Of a stretch of 64,000 bases of DNA, positions 8,190 through 17,838 are shown piece by piece (position 1 is the stretch's first letter; every line of letters begins with the position of its first letter). This stretch comes from UBA12191 sp009937185 (GTDB taxonomy: Bacteria; Planctomycetota; UBA8108; UBA1146). The DNA lies in the NCBI GenBank assembly GCA_938075155.1, contig CALJGL010000004.1, positions 149,071 through 213,070 on the forward strand, written 5' to 3'. The position numbers were made by a program, and so were the translations under genes. A model generated the notes under the pieces. That model did no database searches, was not told the DNA's origin, and saw only the letters and a list, made by a program, of their open reading frames with translations.

Positions 8190-9848
8190 TCAAGACGGAA
8201 GTTGCCAGCCGTCCAGTGATCGTGCGATAGGAACCCTTCTGCCGACGCCGTATGCCCTGGCTGAAACCCTCAAGATGGGAGCAGATTGTCGTCTCTTGTG
8301 TTCACTGATTTCGATCAGACGGATGACGCTTCTGACCGATTCTTCAGGAATTCCTAGATCGACAATCTCTTGAAATGAAAGCCTTTGCTCAACCCAGCCG
8401 GAGAGGATGGCGTCCAATTGTTCATAAGGAGGAAGACTATCCGTATCAACTTGATCCGGGGCGAGTTCCGCAGACGGAGGTTTATCGAGGGTCGAATCGG
8501 GGATGCGACCCCTGAATTTCTCCAGTCTCGCAATCCCGTAGACCTGTTGCTTGGAGAGATCCCCCAGAGGGGCCAATCCGCCGCACATGTCACCGTATAG
8601 AGTGCAGTATCCAACGGAAAGCTCAGATTTGTTCCCCGTCGCCAAAACCATGGCCCCAGGCATCGAGTTTGCCAAAGTCATGAGAGTGGCCCCCCGAATA
8701 CGTGATTGTAGGTTCTCTTGAGCCACGCCCCAATTTCCAGTCCCCAATACTGGTTCCAAACTCGATCTCATCTGAGTGTATGACTCCTGAATCGAGATCA
8801 TCTGAAAGTCGATCCCCAATCTTTGGGCGAGATCGACAGCATCTTCCTGACTTCCTATCGACGAATAAGGGCCAGGCATTCCCACTCCCCGAACATGTCC
8901 AGAGCCCAATGCCTCCACTGCCAACAAGGCCGCCACTGCGGAATCGATTCCTCCGGACAGGCCTAAAACAGCAGTTTCGTGACTACACTTTTGAAAGAAG
9001 TCGGAAATCCCCAGAATTAATGCATCCGCAATCTCCTGCAAAGATTCTTCATTCGTATCTTCGAAGGCGGCATCTAATCCACTTTGGGAAACTCCCCCTA
9101 CAAGTGCGACATGAGAACTGAATGAAGGACAACGCTCGATAGAACCATCGGGATCCATCAAGAAACTACCCCCATCAAAAATCAGTTCGGTATTTCCTCC
9201 GACGAGATTGGCCAGGCAGATGGGCACTCCCCATCGTTTGGACTGGGCAGCAAATACTTGCTCCCTGATCTTTTTCCGACCTGCATGAAAAGGGCTCGCC
9301 GAAGGGCTGAGCAAGATCTCGGCTCCTTGTTCGACCAGTTCCTGTCCTGGATCTCGTGAATAGGTGGGTTGTCCACTTAGAGTTGTTGTCCAGAGATCCT
9401 CACATATTGCGATTCCCACTTTTTTGCCACGGATGGAATGCACGCTGGCCACTCCACCCGGCTCAAAGGTTCGCGCCTCATCAAAGACATCGTATGTAGG
9501 TAAGAGGATTTTATCGTGGAATCCCTGAAGTCGCCCCTGATCCAAGATCAGAGCACTGTTGTAAACATCTCTAGAACTTCCTTCGGGAGCTTTTCTCAAA
9601 CTTCCCAAAATCAGAGCCGGCCCCGATTCCAGATCCTCAGCAATGCGTTGATTCATTTTTTCAACTGAAGAAACAAAATCAGGGCGTGTGACCAAATCCT
9701 GAGGCGGATAGCCACATGTTGCTAACTCCGGAAAGAGAACCGTATCGGCTCCCAGATCAGAGGCACGACGAACAGCCTCTAGAATCAGGGTGTAATTCCC
9801 TTCGAGATCTCCAACAGTCGTATTGATCTGGGCAATCGCAAGTCGCAC
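8190..9848 (-). CDS. nadE: Glutamine-dependent NAD+ synthase
   Basis: 552-residue two-domain NadE that amidates deamido-NAD to NAD+ using ammonia from glutamine. The N-terminal carbon-nitrogen hydrolase domain has the Glu-Lys-Cys triad: FPELATCGYPPQDL (about 40), HDKILLPTYDVFDEAR (about 113) and VGIAICEDLW (about 146). The C-terminal synthetase domain has the P-loop LGLSGGIDSAVAALLA (about 296), the ATGNKSELSVGYCTLYGD stretch and a YGVGRRVPIA end. The start is GTG at 9848, with AGG about 9 bases upstream. It follows fabI by 9 bases, so they form an operon. Confidence 0.95.
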   Translation of the reverse strand: MRLAIAQINTTVGDLEGNYTLILEAVRRASDLGADTVLFPELATCGYPPQDLVTRPDFVSSVEKMNQRIAEDLESGPALILGSLRKAPEGSSRDVYNSALILDQGRLQGFHDKILLPTYDVFDEARTFEPGGVASVHSIRGKKVGIAICEDLWTTTLSGQPTYSRDPGQELVEQGAEILLSPSASPFHAGRKKIREQVFAAQSKRWGVPICLANLVGGNTELIFDGGSFLMDPDGSIERCPSFSSHVALVGGVSQSGLDAAFEDTNEESLQEIADALILGISDFFQKCSHETAVLGLSGGIDSAVAALLAVEALGSGHVRGVGMPGPYSSIGSQEDAVDLAQRLGIDFQMISIQESYTQMRSSLEPVLGTGNWGVAQENLQSRIRGATLMTLANSMPGAMVLATGNKSELSVGYCTLYGDMCGGLAPLGDLSKQQVYGIARLEKFRGRIPDSTLDKPPSAELAPDQVDTDSLPPYEQLDAILSGWVEQRLSFQEIVDLGIPEESVRSVIRLIEISEHKRRQSAPILRVSARAYGVGRRVPIARSLDGWQLPS

Positions 9849-9857
9849 GAATTAAAC

Positions 9858-10631
9858 CTAACCCATCATCCGGAATCCACCATCGACATAGATGACTTCA
9901 CCTGTAATCCCGCTGGCCAAAGGAGAGAGAAGGAATGCTGCGGTGTTACCCACCTCTTCGGTCGTCACGCCACGCCCGAGAGCAGCACGCCCTTCGACCT
10001 CTGAGAAGATTTCCGAAAAGCCGCTGATACCCCGAGCCGACAATGTTTGAATCGGCCCGGCGCTGACCGCATTGACTCGAATATCTCGGGGCCCGAGATC
10101 AGCAGCGAGGTAACGAACACTGGCTTCGAGACTGGCTTTCGCCACCCCCATGACGTTGTACCCCTTCATGGCTCGCTCAGCTCCCAGATAGGACATGGTC
10201 ACCATAGAAGAACCAGCGGTCATGCGTTTTGCCGCTTCTCTGGCGAGAAGTGTAAAGCTATAGGAGCTGATGTCGTGTGCTTTCAAAAAGCCCTCACGCC
10301 CCGTATCCAAATATTCTTTTTCGAGATCTTTCTTGTCTGCGAAAGCGATCGAATGAACAAGGAAATCAAGCCCGCCCCACTGGTCATCGACCTTCTGAAA
10401 CAATTTTTCGACGTCCTTCTCATCACACACATCGCAAGAGGTGATGATTTCGCCTTCCACCTTTTCGGCAAGAGGACGGACTCTTCTTTCAAGACGATCT
10501 CCCTGATAGGTAAATCCAAGCCGTGCGCCTGCCGAAGCCATGACCTGAGCGATTCCCCAGGCAATACTTCTGTCATTCGCTACACCCAGAATCAAACCCC
10601 GTTTACCTGAGAGTGCATCGCTAAAAGTCAT
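9858..10631 (-). CDS. fabI: Enoyl-[acyl-carrier-protein] reductase, FabI type
   Basis: NADH-dependent enoyl-ACP reductase, the last step of each round of type II fatty acid synthesis. Features are GVANDRSIAWGIAQVMASAGA at the cofactor site (FabI lacks the usual TGxxxGIG), SCDVCDEKDVEKLF, HSIAFADKKDL, and the Tyr-x6-Lys active site in KGYNVMGVAKASLEASVRYLA. A longer frame back to 10694 exists, but ATG at 10631 is preferred: GGAG is 8 bases upstream and MTFSDALSGKRGLILG is the normal start. This gives 257 residues, the usual FabI length. First gene of the fabI-nadE pair. Confidence 0.95.
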   Translation of the reverse strand: MTFSDALSGKRGLILGVANDRSIAWGIAQVMASAGARLGFTYQGDRLERRVRPLAEKVEGEIITSCDVCDEKDVEKLFQKVDDQWGGLDFLVHSIAFADKKDLEKEYLDTGREGFLKAHDISSYSFTLLAREAAKRMTAGSSMVTMSYLGAERAMKGYNVMGVAKASLEASVRYLAADLGPRDIRVNAVSAGPIQTLSARGISGFSEIFSEVEGRAALGRGVTTEEVGNTAAFLLSPLASGITGEVIYVDGGFRMMG

Positions 10632-10760
10632 GATCATTTCTCCAACCGAAACTGTAATTTTACCGATTCTGCCATCTTGCAGGATCGGCCTCATGAGAGT
10701 GAGGTGCAGTTTACCCTCTCAAGGCAAGCATAGGGCAGAAATCACTCGTCATGAACAAGC

Positions 10761-10796
10761 AAATAGCCCCTGCAGGGCAGCCTGCAGGGGCTATTT
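10761..10796 (-). terminator. Perfect 16-bp stem-loop terminator
   Basis: Inverted repeat AAATAGCCCCTGCAGG (10761-10776) and CCTGCAGGGGCTATTT (10781-10796), a 16-bp perfect stem with a four-base loop. Read on the minus strand it ends in ...CTATTT followed by GCTTGTT, a loosely T-rich tail. It lies 46 bases past the stop of the secreted-protein gene ending at 10843 and before fabI. It most likely ends the protease/secreted-protein transcript, and the stem alone would also work on the other strand. Confidence 0.75.
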
Positions 10797-10842
10797 GAAG
10801 CATTGTCAGAAAGTCGCGGTTTACTCCGTCAGGAGACTTACG

Positions 10843-12759
10843 CTAAAACTTCTGAACTTCCTTCTTCTTTTTCTCAGTACTTTTTTCTTCACTGCTTTTT
10901 TCTTCACTGTCAGAAGCCATCATACGCTCTGAGAAAGAGTAGATCTTGAGTCCGTCTTCGACGACGGAAACTCTTCCACCAGTCCAGCCGAAGTACTTTC
11001 TAAAAATCTCTGATTCCGGGATGTTGGAAGGATCAAACAAGAACAGTAAATCTTCATTCTGCCCCAGTTCCGGAGACATCAACGGTAAGAACCCCAACAC
11101 AGGTCGAAGAACATCCGCTGCTCCTGCCAAGCCCTCCCCAAGGTTTGTGAAAGATAATGACACTCCTTGAGAGGCCATCACTTGCTTCATCACCTTGTTA
11201 ATTTTCCGGTCTTCCAAGAACTTTTCACCCTCGCCCTGAGAAGTGCGAATCATGTCCTTGAGATCATCCGAACTGAAGCTCAATACGAACCAGTCATCCG
11301 ACATCGTCCAAGACGGAGCTAAAGCAGGTCCTTGTCCAGCGAACTCAGGTGGCATATCCCCCAATGGATCGTAGGTCCAGACATCGAGATCCATGAAACT
11401 ATCTTTCTTGATCATGGATCCCATCATTTCGGGACCAGCAAGAACACCCATGAGTTTCTCAAAGACCTTTCGGTCCGACATCTTGATCATGACGTTCCCG
11501 GTGCTGCCCTGCCCCATCATCATTTCCATAGGGTTCATGGCCATCGAACTATTTTCCGGGGCAGGAGGAGTGGCTACACAAATAGTGCCCTCCATCGCAT
11601 CTAACAACTCCATGGGATTAACGCCCATTTGAGCTGCCATCATTTCCATCTGAATATCGAGCATTGCTCGGAACTCGTCAGGAGAATCACCATTCATAGT
11701 TGCGACCATCTCAATGATGTCATCTACGAATGTGTCAAAGTTCAAACGCGTAATTGAAACGCTAGCACTCTTTGCCGAAACAAAACCGGGAATTGAAATA
11801 TTGCCATTTTCCTTGGGAATAATAGACAGTATTCCTGGGCGGCCGTTCATGGCGAGAATCGAATCGGAACCGCTTCCACCATCTTCCACGTATGATCGAG
11901 AAGCGAATCCAGAAATGCTCTCGATTCCCAGCGAGGAAATCACCTTGCTAACAGTCATTGATTCGTCTTCTTCCCCCGCTTCTTCCCGGGGGGGGTTCAT
12001 CATGTCGATTAGCGGTGTCAGGTTCCAAACGGCGTCCATATTCAGGTAAGAGGACGACCCGCCACGACGAAGATTATTTTCAGCAGCCTTGAAGATTTTC
12101 GTAGATCCGAAATTCGCACCGACTGCTGTGTCACCCTCACGAAGATAATTTTCGATCGCCTTCTTACTCGTACCCACCAGATGACGAGTCTCCTGTTGAC
12201 CGATGAACACTCCCGTACCCGGCATTGCTGCCAAACCGTTGAATTCCATCTCGCCGATACTGAAGGCTGTCGGGATCAAACCGACTTCTTCCCCAGCCTG
12301 CTCCCGAATCAACGTCAGAAGCTCCAAATGCTGAGGTCCCAAATCGGCAGGCCCATTAAAATCAAGAATGAGGCTGGGCATGGGGAAACCCATATTGGGA
12401 TCCATCTCGTAACCCAATCCCACAACCAATTGACCTGTATTTTCAGCATACCAGCGAGTGCCAAGAGTCTTAAGAAAGTCCAAGCCCTTCTGCTGATTCT
12501 CCTCCATCGACATCTCGTTACTGATCATTTTCGAAATTCCGTCAAAGAGACGGTTGCCGATTTCCTGAATACTCGGCTCAGCAAGAAATTGGCTAAAGTC
12601 AGACTTTCCGCCTTCAGCTTTCATTTCCTGCCAGTCATCGACGGACATCGCAATGATGGTGTATTGTCCTAATTTCTCCACATCTGCAATCGCTCTAGAC
12701 GGCGTGCTCAGAAGCACCGCAACGGTCAAGAGTAAGAGGCTGAACAGTTTGTTCGCCAT
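10843..12759 (-). CDS. Secreted protein of unknown function with Lys/Glu/Ser tail
   Basis: 638-residue exported protein, not recognised. From ATG 12759 (AAAGG about 6-10 bases upstream) the start MANKLFSLLLLTVAVLLSTPSRA is a clear Sec signal peptide cleaved near SRAIA. The mature part looks like a repeated alpha/beta architecture with many Met residues (PNMGFPMPS, NPMEMMMGQGS). It resembles large planctomycete DUF3352-style secreted proteins in style, though this is only an impression. The C-terminus is a charged tail containing a duplicated EEKSS unit, from a 15-bp tandem duplication at 10880-10909. The protease gene 63 bases upstream is probably in the same operon. A C8 run lies at 11988-11995 on the plus strand as G8. 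Confidence 0.7.
   Translation of the reverse strand: MANKLFSLLLLTVAVLLSTPSRAIADVEKLGQYTIIAMSVDDWQEMKAEGGKSDFSQFLAEPSIQEIGNRLFDGISKMISNEMSMEENQQKGLDFLKTLGTRWYAENTGQLVVGLGYEMDPNMGFPMPSLILDFNGPADLGPQHLELLTLIREQAGEEVGLIPTAFSIGEMEFNGLAAMPGTGVFIGQQETRHLVGTSKKAIENYLREGDTAVGANFGSTKIFKAAENNLRRGGSSSYLNMDAVWNLTPLIDMMNPPREEAGEEDESMTVSKVISSLGIESISGFASRSYVEDGGSGSDSILAMNGRPGILSIIPKENGNISIPGFVSAKSASVSITRLNFDTFVDDIIEMVATMNGDSPDEFRAMLDIQMEMMAAQMGVNPMELLDAMEGTICVATPPAPENSSMAMNPMEMMMGQGSTGNVMIKMSDRKVFEKLMGVLAGPEMMGSMIKKDSFMDLDVWTYDPLGDMPPEFAGQGPALAPSWTMSDDWFVLSFSSDDLKDMIRTSQGEGEKFLEDRKINKVMKQVMASQGVSLSFTNLGEGLAGAADVLRPVLGFLPLMSPELGQNEDLLFLFDPSNIPESEIFRKYFGWTGGRVSVVEDGLKIYSFSERMMASDSEEKSSEEKSTEKKKKEVQKF
10880..10909. 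repeat. 15-bp perfect tandem duplication
   Basis: CTTTTTTCTTCACTG occurs twice in direct succession (10880-10894 and 10895-10909). It lies in the coding region for the C-terminal tail of the secreted protein and keeps the frame, adding five residues (an extra Ser-Glu-Glu-Lys-Ser unit). It is one of several similar duplications in the window. Confidence 0.95.
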
Positions 12760-12822
12760 AAATTTTCCTTTCACTGGAAACCTCATCAAATTAGGACCAG
12801 TTCGTTCGTGGGGGAAGATAGA

Positions 12823-13842
12823 TCACTCCCCGGGTTTTATTTTTTTGGGAGGAGCCAAGTATCTCACACCCGTATTGGGTTGGCTCTCGTCAAAAAGAAA
12901 TGATTCTCTTCTGTCGATAAAGAACTTCACCTGATCCAGAGGGATGGCAAAGTTAAGCCCCTCTGATTGAAGAATCTTCATGTTCGTCACTCCTACAACT
13001 TCCCCTGCCTCATTGAAGAGAGCTCCCCCGGAGTTACCCGGATTGATGGGAGTGGTTGTCTGAATATAGCACTGTCCTGCAAAAGAGCGGTAAGGATCGG
13101 AAACGATGCCTTCACTGACAGTCCGCTCAAATCCACGGGGGGTTCCGACCGCAAACACTTTTTGACTGCGATCGAGGCCATCTGAAGCCGCCATTTTTAC
13201 AGGCCTGAGTGGATACTTCTCCGCATTTGGAATCCGCAATAGAGCCAAATCCAAAAATGGATTGAGAGCCACAATCTCGACATTCTCGATCTGCTGCTTG
13301 CGTGAACCACCTTCAGCATCATCTAAGTAAACTGTCAGTTGAACATCTCTCTGTCCCTCGACCACATGAACATTGGTGATGACCATGCCGTTCTCATTGA
13401 TGATGAAACCACTACCGAGTCCCCCACCGGCAAGAACCCGAACAACACTCCCACGGGCGATGTTTTCAGCCTCTTCGAGAGGAAGAGGGACCCCTTTGCC
13501 AGTGGTATAGACCGTCCCCGTCGACATCTTCTCTTCAGAATTATTGTCTGAAGAAACGACATTGATAGATCCAATCGAATTTTTGGGCAAAGACACGATA
13601 GTCGGCCCAATATCGATAAAGACCTGCTGCCCAGTTTCTTTGACGATTCTCCCTCGAACAATTGCTCCGCCGACCAATTTCACATCCACTTGCTGTGACT
13701 TTAGGTCCTGCTCAGAAGACGTACTCGTGTTGGCCACTTGAACCATGGCTTCGAGATGGCCCTGTGTACTGACCAAAATGATCACCACGAGTGCCAAGCC
13801 CCGACTCAAACTGAAAAAATCAGTGAATCTCATATGTTTCAT
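12823..13842 (-). CDS. Secreted trypsin-like serine protease (HtrA-type domain, no PDZ)
   Basis: 339-residue protease with an N-terminal signal segment (GLALVVIILVSTQGHLEA). Residues 50-95 form a small beta domain (VKLVGGAIVRGRIVKETGQQVFIDIG, resembling an SH3- or Sm-like fold) ahead of the catalytic domain. The triad is His159 (MVITNVHVVEG), Asp198 (NPFLDLALLRI) and Ser271 (INPGNSGGALFNEAGEVVG). The domain is of the DegP/HtrA S1C type, but the protein ends without a PDZ domain, so control by PDZ-bound peptides is not expected. GGGG sits 7 bases upstream of ATG 13842. Likely a periplasmic or surface quality-control protease, cotranscribed with the following secreted protein. Confidence 0.9.
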   Translation of the reverse strand: MKHMRFTDFFSLSRGLALVVIILVSTQGHLEAMVQVANTSTSSEQDLKSQQVDVKLVGGAIVRGRIVKETGQQVFIDIGPTIVSLPKNSIGSINVVSSDNNSEEKMSTGTVYTTGKGVPLPLEEAENIARGSVVRVLAGGGLGSGFIINENGMVITNVHVVEGQRDVQLTVYLDDAEGGSRKQQIENVEIVALNPFLDLALLRIPNAEKYPLRPVKMAASDGLDRSQKVFAVGTPRGFERTVSEGIVSDPYRSFAGQCYIQTTTPINPGNSGGALFNEAGEVVGVTNMKILQSEGLNFAIPLDQVKFFIDRRESFLFDESQPNTGVRYLAPPKKIKPGE

Positions 13843-14073
13843 CAGGTATCCCCTTTAACGGTTACGAATGAGCAAACATGAGAACGGACCCAATGGTTCC
13901 CTCTACAAATGATTTCGACGAGAAGGATCATTTGAATTTAACGATTCAAGGGTCCGGAATCATAGATTCCAGACTAGTATATTGAATCCTTCAAAGATCT
14001 TCTGCAAGGTCATTGGGGTAACCCTATTTGGGGTTCATCAATTTTCGCCATCTCTTGATATACAGGAGTATTC

Positions 14074-16419
14074 ATGTTCAAGACCTCCTTCCCTGTCGGT
14101 AAACCGTCAAGTGTGAAGATGTTTGGCTATGTCCACATACTTTCCCGTTCCATCATTCTCAACCTCATACTGGGGGTGATTTCCCTGTCAGGCCTCTCTA
14201 GCCCGCTCAGTGCTCAAAACAAGGACGCCATTGATCGTCTCGGAGATTTCGGATTTTCTGGAATGCAGGTCTTCCGTTTGGGCTCGCAAGGGGGCCCATG
14301 GCATCCCGCCGACGTCGATGGAGATGGGGATCTCGATCTTTGTATTTGGCTCGATGACCGAGGCGAACTCGTTCAATTCCTGAGAGATCCCAATTCTGAC
14401 GGCTTTATCCATGAAGAAGCTGGGAACACCCTGGTCGATCCCGCCGGCTGGACGCGGGCTGAAATTTCGGTGGGCGCACAAGTCGAATCCATCGATTCCG
14501 CTGATCTCGATGGAGACGGACATCTCGATCTTGTTCTCTCCTGCCCAGGAGCTAATCGCGTAAAAATTTTATGGGGTGCTGAAGGGAATCAACGCTTTCG
14601 ATCATCCGACAATATTCGACTCGAACGCATCGCGAGAGGATCTCAAACACTTCGGATAGAAACTCAGAAAGACAAACTTCCTATCCTGAGAGTGCTCTCA
14701 GAAACCGGTGTCTACGAAATAGAACAAATCGGTCGCAACAACTCTCCAAAAATAAAGACACTTGTAGGTTCCACAACGGGATCAAGGGTACTGATTCATG
14801 AAGACGTCACCGAAGATGGATTCCAAGATCTGATCACTATCAGCGGCTCAAATTCAGATCGTCCGTATCTTGTCAGAGTCCGTCCGTCTGCCGGTTTAAA
14901 TTCATGGTTACCCGAGTCGCTCCTTCAATTGGAAAGCGGTAGATTCCTTCATCAAGCCCCCACCCTCAACGCTTCCACGAATAAGGCTTCCACGAATAAG
15001 GCTATGGGGCCCACTTGGTTCTTTAGTGAGAGAGATCGTCCTGTTCTTAAGGGATATCGCATTGAAAGCACTCCCTCCAAAACAGCTCTTTCCTCACCGG
15101 AAGTGATTTCGCTTTCAGCAGATGGTCTCGGCAACGGAAGAGTCGCCAAAGGAGACCTCGACGGGGATGGCGATATCGACCTCACCGTCCTTGATACGAA
15201 GAATTCCCGACTCATTCCCATTTTCAATGAGGATGGGCAACTGATCCCAGGTAAGCCGTCCCCAACGCTCCAAAAGCCTAAAGACCTCATTATCCATGAG
15301 GGCAAAGTACTGGTCACCAGTAAATCGGACGGTGGCATCGGTATATGTGAACTGGAAGGGAAAGGTTTTTCGTTCCCAGTTCCCGGTGAAACAGATTCCG
15401 CTCTCGACCTCATTTCAGTAGCAGGATTCGCCCCTGAAACCTCTGGAAAAGAAGGATCCCTCGCCCTTTTAACCTTGAACAAAAAAGGAAGAAATTCATA
15501 CTCCCTTCGATTAGGAGAAGTTGAATTCCCACTGGATTCAGTCGAGAGAGAGCCTTCGGCTGTCCGCCTCTTCCCAGGAAGTTCTGGAGATTCGATCGTG
15601 GTCGTCGAAGTCCCCTTTGAATCTCCGATTCTCTTTGCCTTGAGAGAAAACAAATTTCTCCCCATCGTATCTCCCGCAACATTGGAATCCGGGGGGCGAA
15701 TCCAGAGTCTTGCACCCGGGAAATTGCTCGTCACTAAGGAGAATCGCGGTCGAATCGTTCTCGTCGAAGATTTGACGGCTCGTGTCCTTCGACAAATTGA
15801 TACTCCAGGAACCTCCGCAAAATTAGTCGGAGCGACTCACCTGAAAACCAACTCTCCAGATCCAGCAGACAGCGCGACTCTGGCATTCATTGACGAAGGA
15901 TCATCCATGATTCATCTCGCCAATGAATCCGAAGTTCTCGAGTCTTTGGAAGGCCCCTTCAAGAAGATTCGTCAGGTGCTGAATCTAGACGTGGATGGCG
16001 ACGGCAACGATGAACTGGTCCTTTTGAAAAGTGGATCTCTTCTTCTCTTGAGAAGAATGGGCAGCAATCTGATTCTTCAGGAAACCTTCTCGCGAAGAGC
16101 GCGGAATGAAAACTCGAGAATCACTGCAATGGCCCATGGAGACCTCAATGGAGATGGGATACTCGATCTGGTTGCAGTAGACGGAGCACGGGGAGAACTG
16201 GAGATACTGGCAGGGACCGCCGATTCATTTATCCCAGCTCTCGGCTTCCCTGTCTTTGAGAAGAAAACCTTCTCCGGCGGAGGTCGAGGAGTCGAGCCTC
16301 GTGCTGTACTCGTCGAGGATCTCGACGGCGATGGTCTCGCTGACATCGGCCTTCTCATCCATGACCGTTTGGTGATCTACCCTCAAGAAAACATGAATAC
16401 ACAGGAAGATTCACGCTGA
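14074..16419 (+). CDS. Secreted FG-GAP/VCBS repeat beta-propeller protein
   Basis: 781-residue exported protein. A long N-region precedes the hydrophobic core SIILNLILGVISLSG and an Ala-Gln cleavage site near residue 48. The mature part carries at least six calcium-binding FG-GAP/VCBS motifs: DVDGDGDLDLCIW, DLDGDGHLDLVLS, DLDGDGDIDLTVL, DVDGDGNDELVLL, DLNGDGILDLVAV and DLDGDGLADIGLL. These imply an integrin-like beta-propeller at the cell surface. No enzymatic motif is seen. GGAG six bases before the ATG supports this start. Residues STNKASTNKA come from a 15-bp tandem duplication at 14971-15000. It overlaps pyrC by one base (TGATG), an odd partner for a surface protein. Confidence 0.85.
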   Translation: MFKTSFPVGKPSSVKMFGYVHILSRSIILNLILGVISLSGLSSPLSAQNKDAIDRLGDFGFSGMQVFRLGSQGGPWHPADVDGDGDLDLCIWLDDRGELVQFLRDPNSDGFIHEEAGNTLVDPAGWTRAEISVGAQVESIDSADLDGDGHLDLVLSCPGANRVKILWGAEGNQRFRSSDNIRLERIARGSQTLRIETQKDKLPILRVLSETGVYEIEQIGRNNSPKIKTLVGSTTGSRVLIHEDVTEDGFQDLITISGSNSDRPYLVRVRPSAGLNSWLPESLLQLESGRFLHQAPTLNASTNKASTNKAMGPTWFFSERDRPVLKGYRIESTPSKTALSSPEVISLSADGLGNGRVAKGDLDGDGDIDLTVLDTKNSRLIPIFNEDGQLIPGKPSPTLQKPKDLIIHEGKVLVTSKSDGGIGICELEGKGFSFPVPGETDSALDLISVAGFAPETSGKEGSLALLTLNKKGRNSYSLRLGEVEFPLDSVEREPSAVRLFPGSSGDSIVVVEVPFESPILFALRENKFLPIVSPATLESGGRIQSLAPGKLLVTKENRGRIVLVEDLTARVLRQIDTPGTSAKLVGATHLKTNSPDPADSATLAFIDEGSSMIHLANESEVLESLEGPFKKIRQVLNLDVDGDGNDELVLLKSGSLLLLRRMGSNLILQETFSRRARNENSRITAMAHGDLNGDGILDLVAVDGARGELEILAGTADSFIPALGFPVFEKKTFSGGGRGVEPRAVLVEDLDGDGLADIGLLIHDRLVIYPQENMNTQEDSR
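14971..15000. repeat. 15-bp perfect tandem duplication
   Basis: GCTTCCACGAATAAG is repeated directly (14971-14985 and 14986-15000) inside the FG-GAP protein gene. It adds an in-frame Ala-Ser-Thr-Asn-Lys unit in what is probably a surface loop. Confidence 0.95.
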
Positions 16420-17708
16420 TGACCCATGAAAAAGACACCGCATCTACATGGCTTCTTGAAGGCGACCTCCAAGAAAAGTCTGGTCTTTCCAGAGATCGTC
16501 TACTCATCTGTACCGAGTCCGGGAAAATTCTGGACCGTGGAGATTTGCCGGGAGATCCAGATGTGATCTGGCCCGAGGGCGTAAGGGTTTGCCCCGGTTT
16601 CATCGACATCCACGTGCACTGTCGAGATGATCCTGGAGGAAGCCAACGCTACAAAGAGGATTACCTCTCCTCCAGTCAGGCCGCCATTCAGGGAGGCGTC
16701 GTTCTGTTGGGAGACATGCCCAACAATCCCGATCCACCCAGCCATCTCGACGCTTATCAGCGTAAGAAATCTCTAGCAGACGAGACTTCCCTTGTGGATG
16801 TGGTCCTCTATGGACTCCTCACCCGTGGAGGAGACTGCTTCTCTTCAGAGATTCCGTGGAAGTGCTACTTCGGTCCCAGTGTAGGAGAAATCGACTCTTG
16901 GGGAGACGACAGCGTCGCCTCTGTCCTCGAAAACTATCGGGGACAGCGAGTGATGTTCCATGCAGAAGATCCTCGCATTCTGAAAGAATCCCAATCCGCC
17001 TCCACGCACGAATCACGACGACCTCCGGAAGCCGAAGTGGAGGCGATCTCCACTATTCTAGGTGTCTGTCGTGAACTTGAGATCATTCCTCATATCGCAC
17101 ACCTCTCTACAGGAGAAGGCTTACGTACCATCGAGAGAGCTCGAGAAGGAGGGCAAACAGTGACCACCGAAGTCACACCCCACCACTTAGCCTTTGATAT
17201 GGAGAACCGCCAGGAGTGGAGTTGTGGAGACTGGTTGCAAATGAACCCGCCACTTCGATCTCCAGAGGACAGGCATATATTGAGAGAAGGACTCCTGTCC
17301 GGATCCATCGATGCCATCGCCACCGACCATGCCCCCCACTCCCTTGAAGAGAATTCAAAAGGGATCTCCGGTGTTCCACACCTCGACACCTTTGGTGCAT
17401 ACGTCTGCCAATTAGCGGAAGAAGGATTCCCTTGGGAAGTGTTGGTCGAAAGAGCCTCGACTAGACCCGCAGAATTATTCGGGCCTTTCACCGGTGACAC
17501 CTACGGTTCGTTACTTCCCGGCGCACTCGCTTCTCTGACCATCACTGATACGAGAAGCCCTTGGACACTCAAAAGATCTGGAGTTCAAAGCCGTGCAGGT
17601 TGGTCACCCTTTGAAGATCGTCCATTCCCCGGAAAAGTGATCGAGACCGTGATTCGTGGCATAAGACGAGACCCCGCCTCCAGCAAAGAGATCCTCGTCA
17701 AACGCTGA
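16419..17708 (+). CDS. pyrC: Dihydroorotase, class I
   Basis: 429-residue zinc amidohydrolase that interconverts carbamoyl-aspartate and dihydroorotate in pyrimidine synthesis. Metal-binding features are CPGFIDIHVHCRDDPG (about 60-75, HxH then R), PHIAHLSTGEGL (about 225), and SIDAIATDHAPHSLEE (about 290) with the catalytic Asp. HAEDP and MNPPLRSPEDR are also typical of class I enzymes. The end GxxPGALASLTITD is the usual beta-sandwich of amidohydrolases. The N-terminal 45 residues are somewhat divergent. The start overlaps the FG-GAP gene stop, and a strong terminator follows 75 bases after the stop. Confidence 0.92.
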   Translation: MTHEKDTASTWLLEGDLQEKSGLSRDRLLICTESGKILDRGDLPGDPDVIWPEGVRVCPGFIDIHVHCRDDPGGSQRYKEDYLSSSQAAIQGGVVLLGDMPNNPDPPSHLDAYQRKKSLADETSLVDVVLYGLLTRGGDCFSSEIPWKCYFGPSVGEIDSWGDDSVASVLENYRGQRVMFHAEDPRILKESQSASTHESRRPPEAEVEAISTILGVCRELEIIPHIAHLSTGEGLRTIERAREGGQTVTTEVTPHHLAFDMENRQEWSCGDWLQMNPPLRSPEDRHILREGLLSGSIDAIATDHAPHSLEENSKGISGVPHLDTFGAYVCQLAEEGFPWEVLVERASTRPAELFGPFTGDTYGSLLPGALASLTITDTRSPWTLKRSGVQSRAGWSPFEDRPFPGKVIETVIRGIRRDPASSKEILVKR

Positions 17709-17775
17709 TTTACCATTGATCAGGTTCGATGTCACTGAAGAGATGATTTCGCGGAAGCGACCTCGCCTAATAGAC

Positions 17776-17816
17776 AAAAAAAACCGGAGCGAGACATGTT
17801 GTCTCGCTCCGGTTTT
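17776..17816. terminator. Bidirectional Rho-independent terminator
   Basis: CCGGAGCGAGAC (17784-17795) pairs perfectly with GTCTCGCTCCGG (17801-17812) around a five-base loop. Eight A residues lie on the left and six T residues on the right, so both strands have a GC-rich stem followed by a U-tract. It sits exactly between the convergent pyrC (+) and sugar dehydrogenase (-) genes and should terminate both. Confidence 0.95.
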
Positions 17817-17838
17817 TTGTGATCACCCAAATCCCGTA

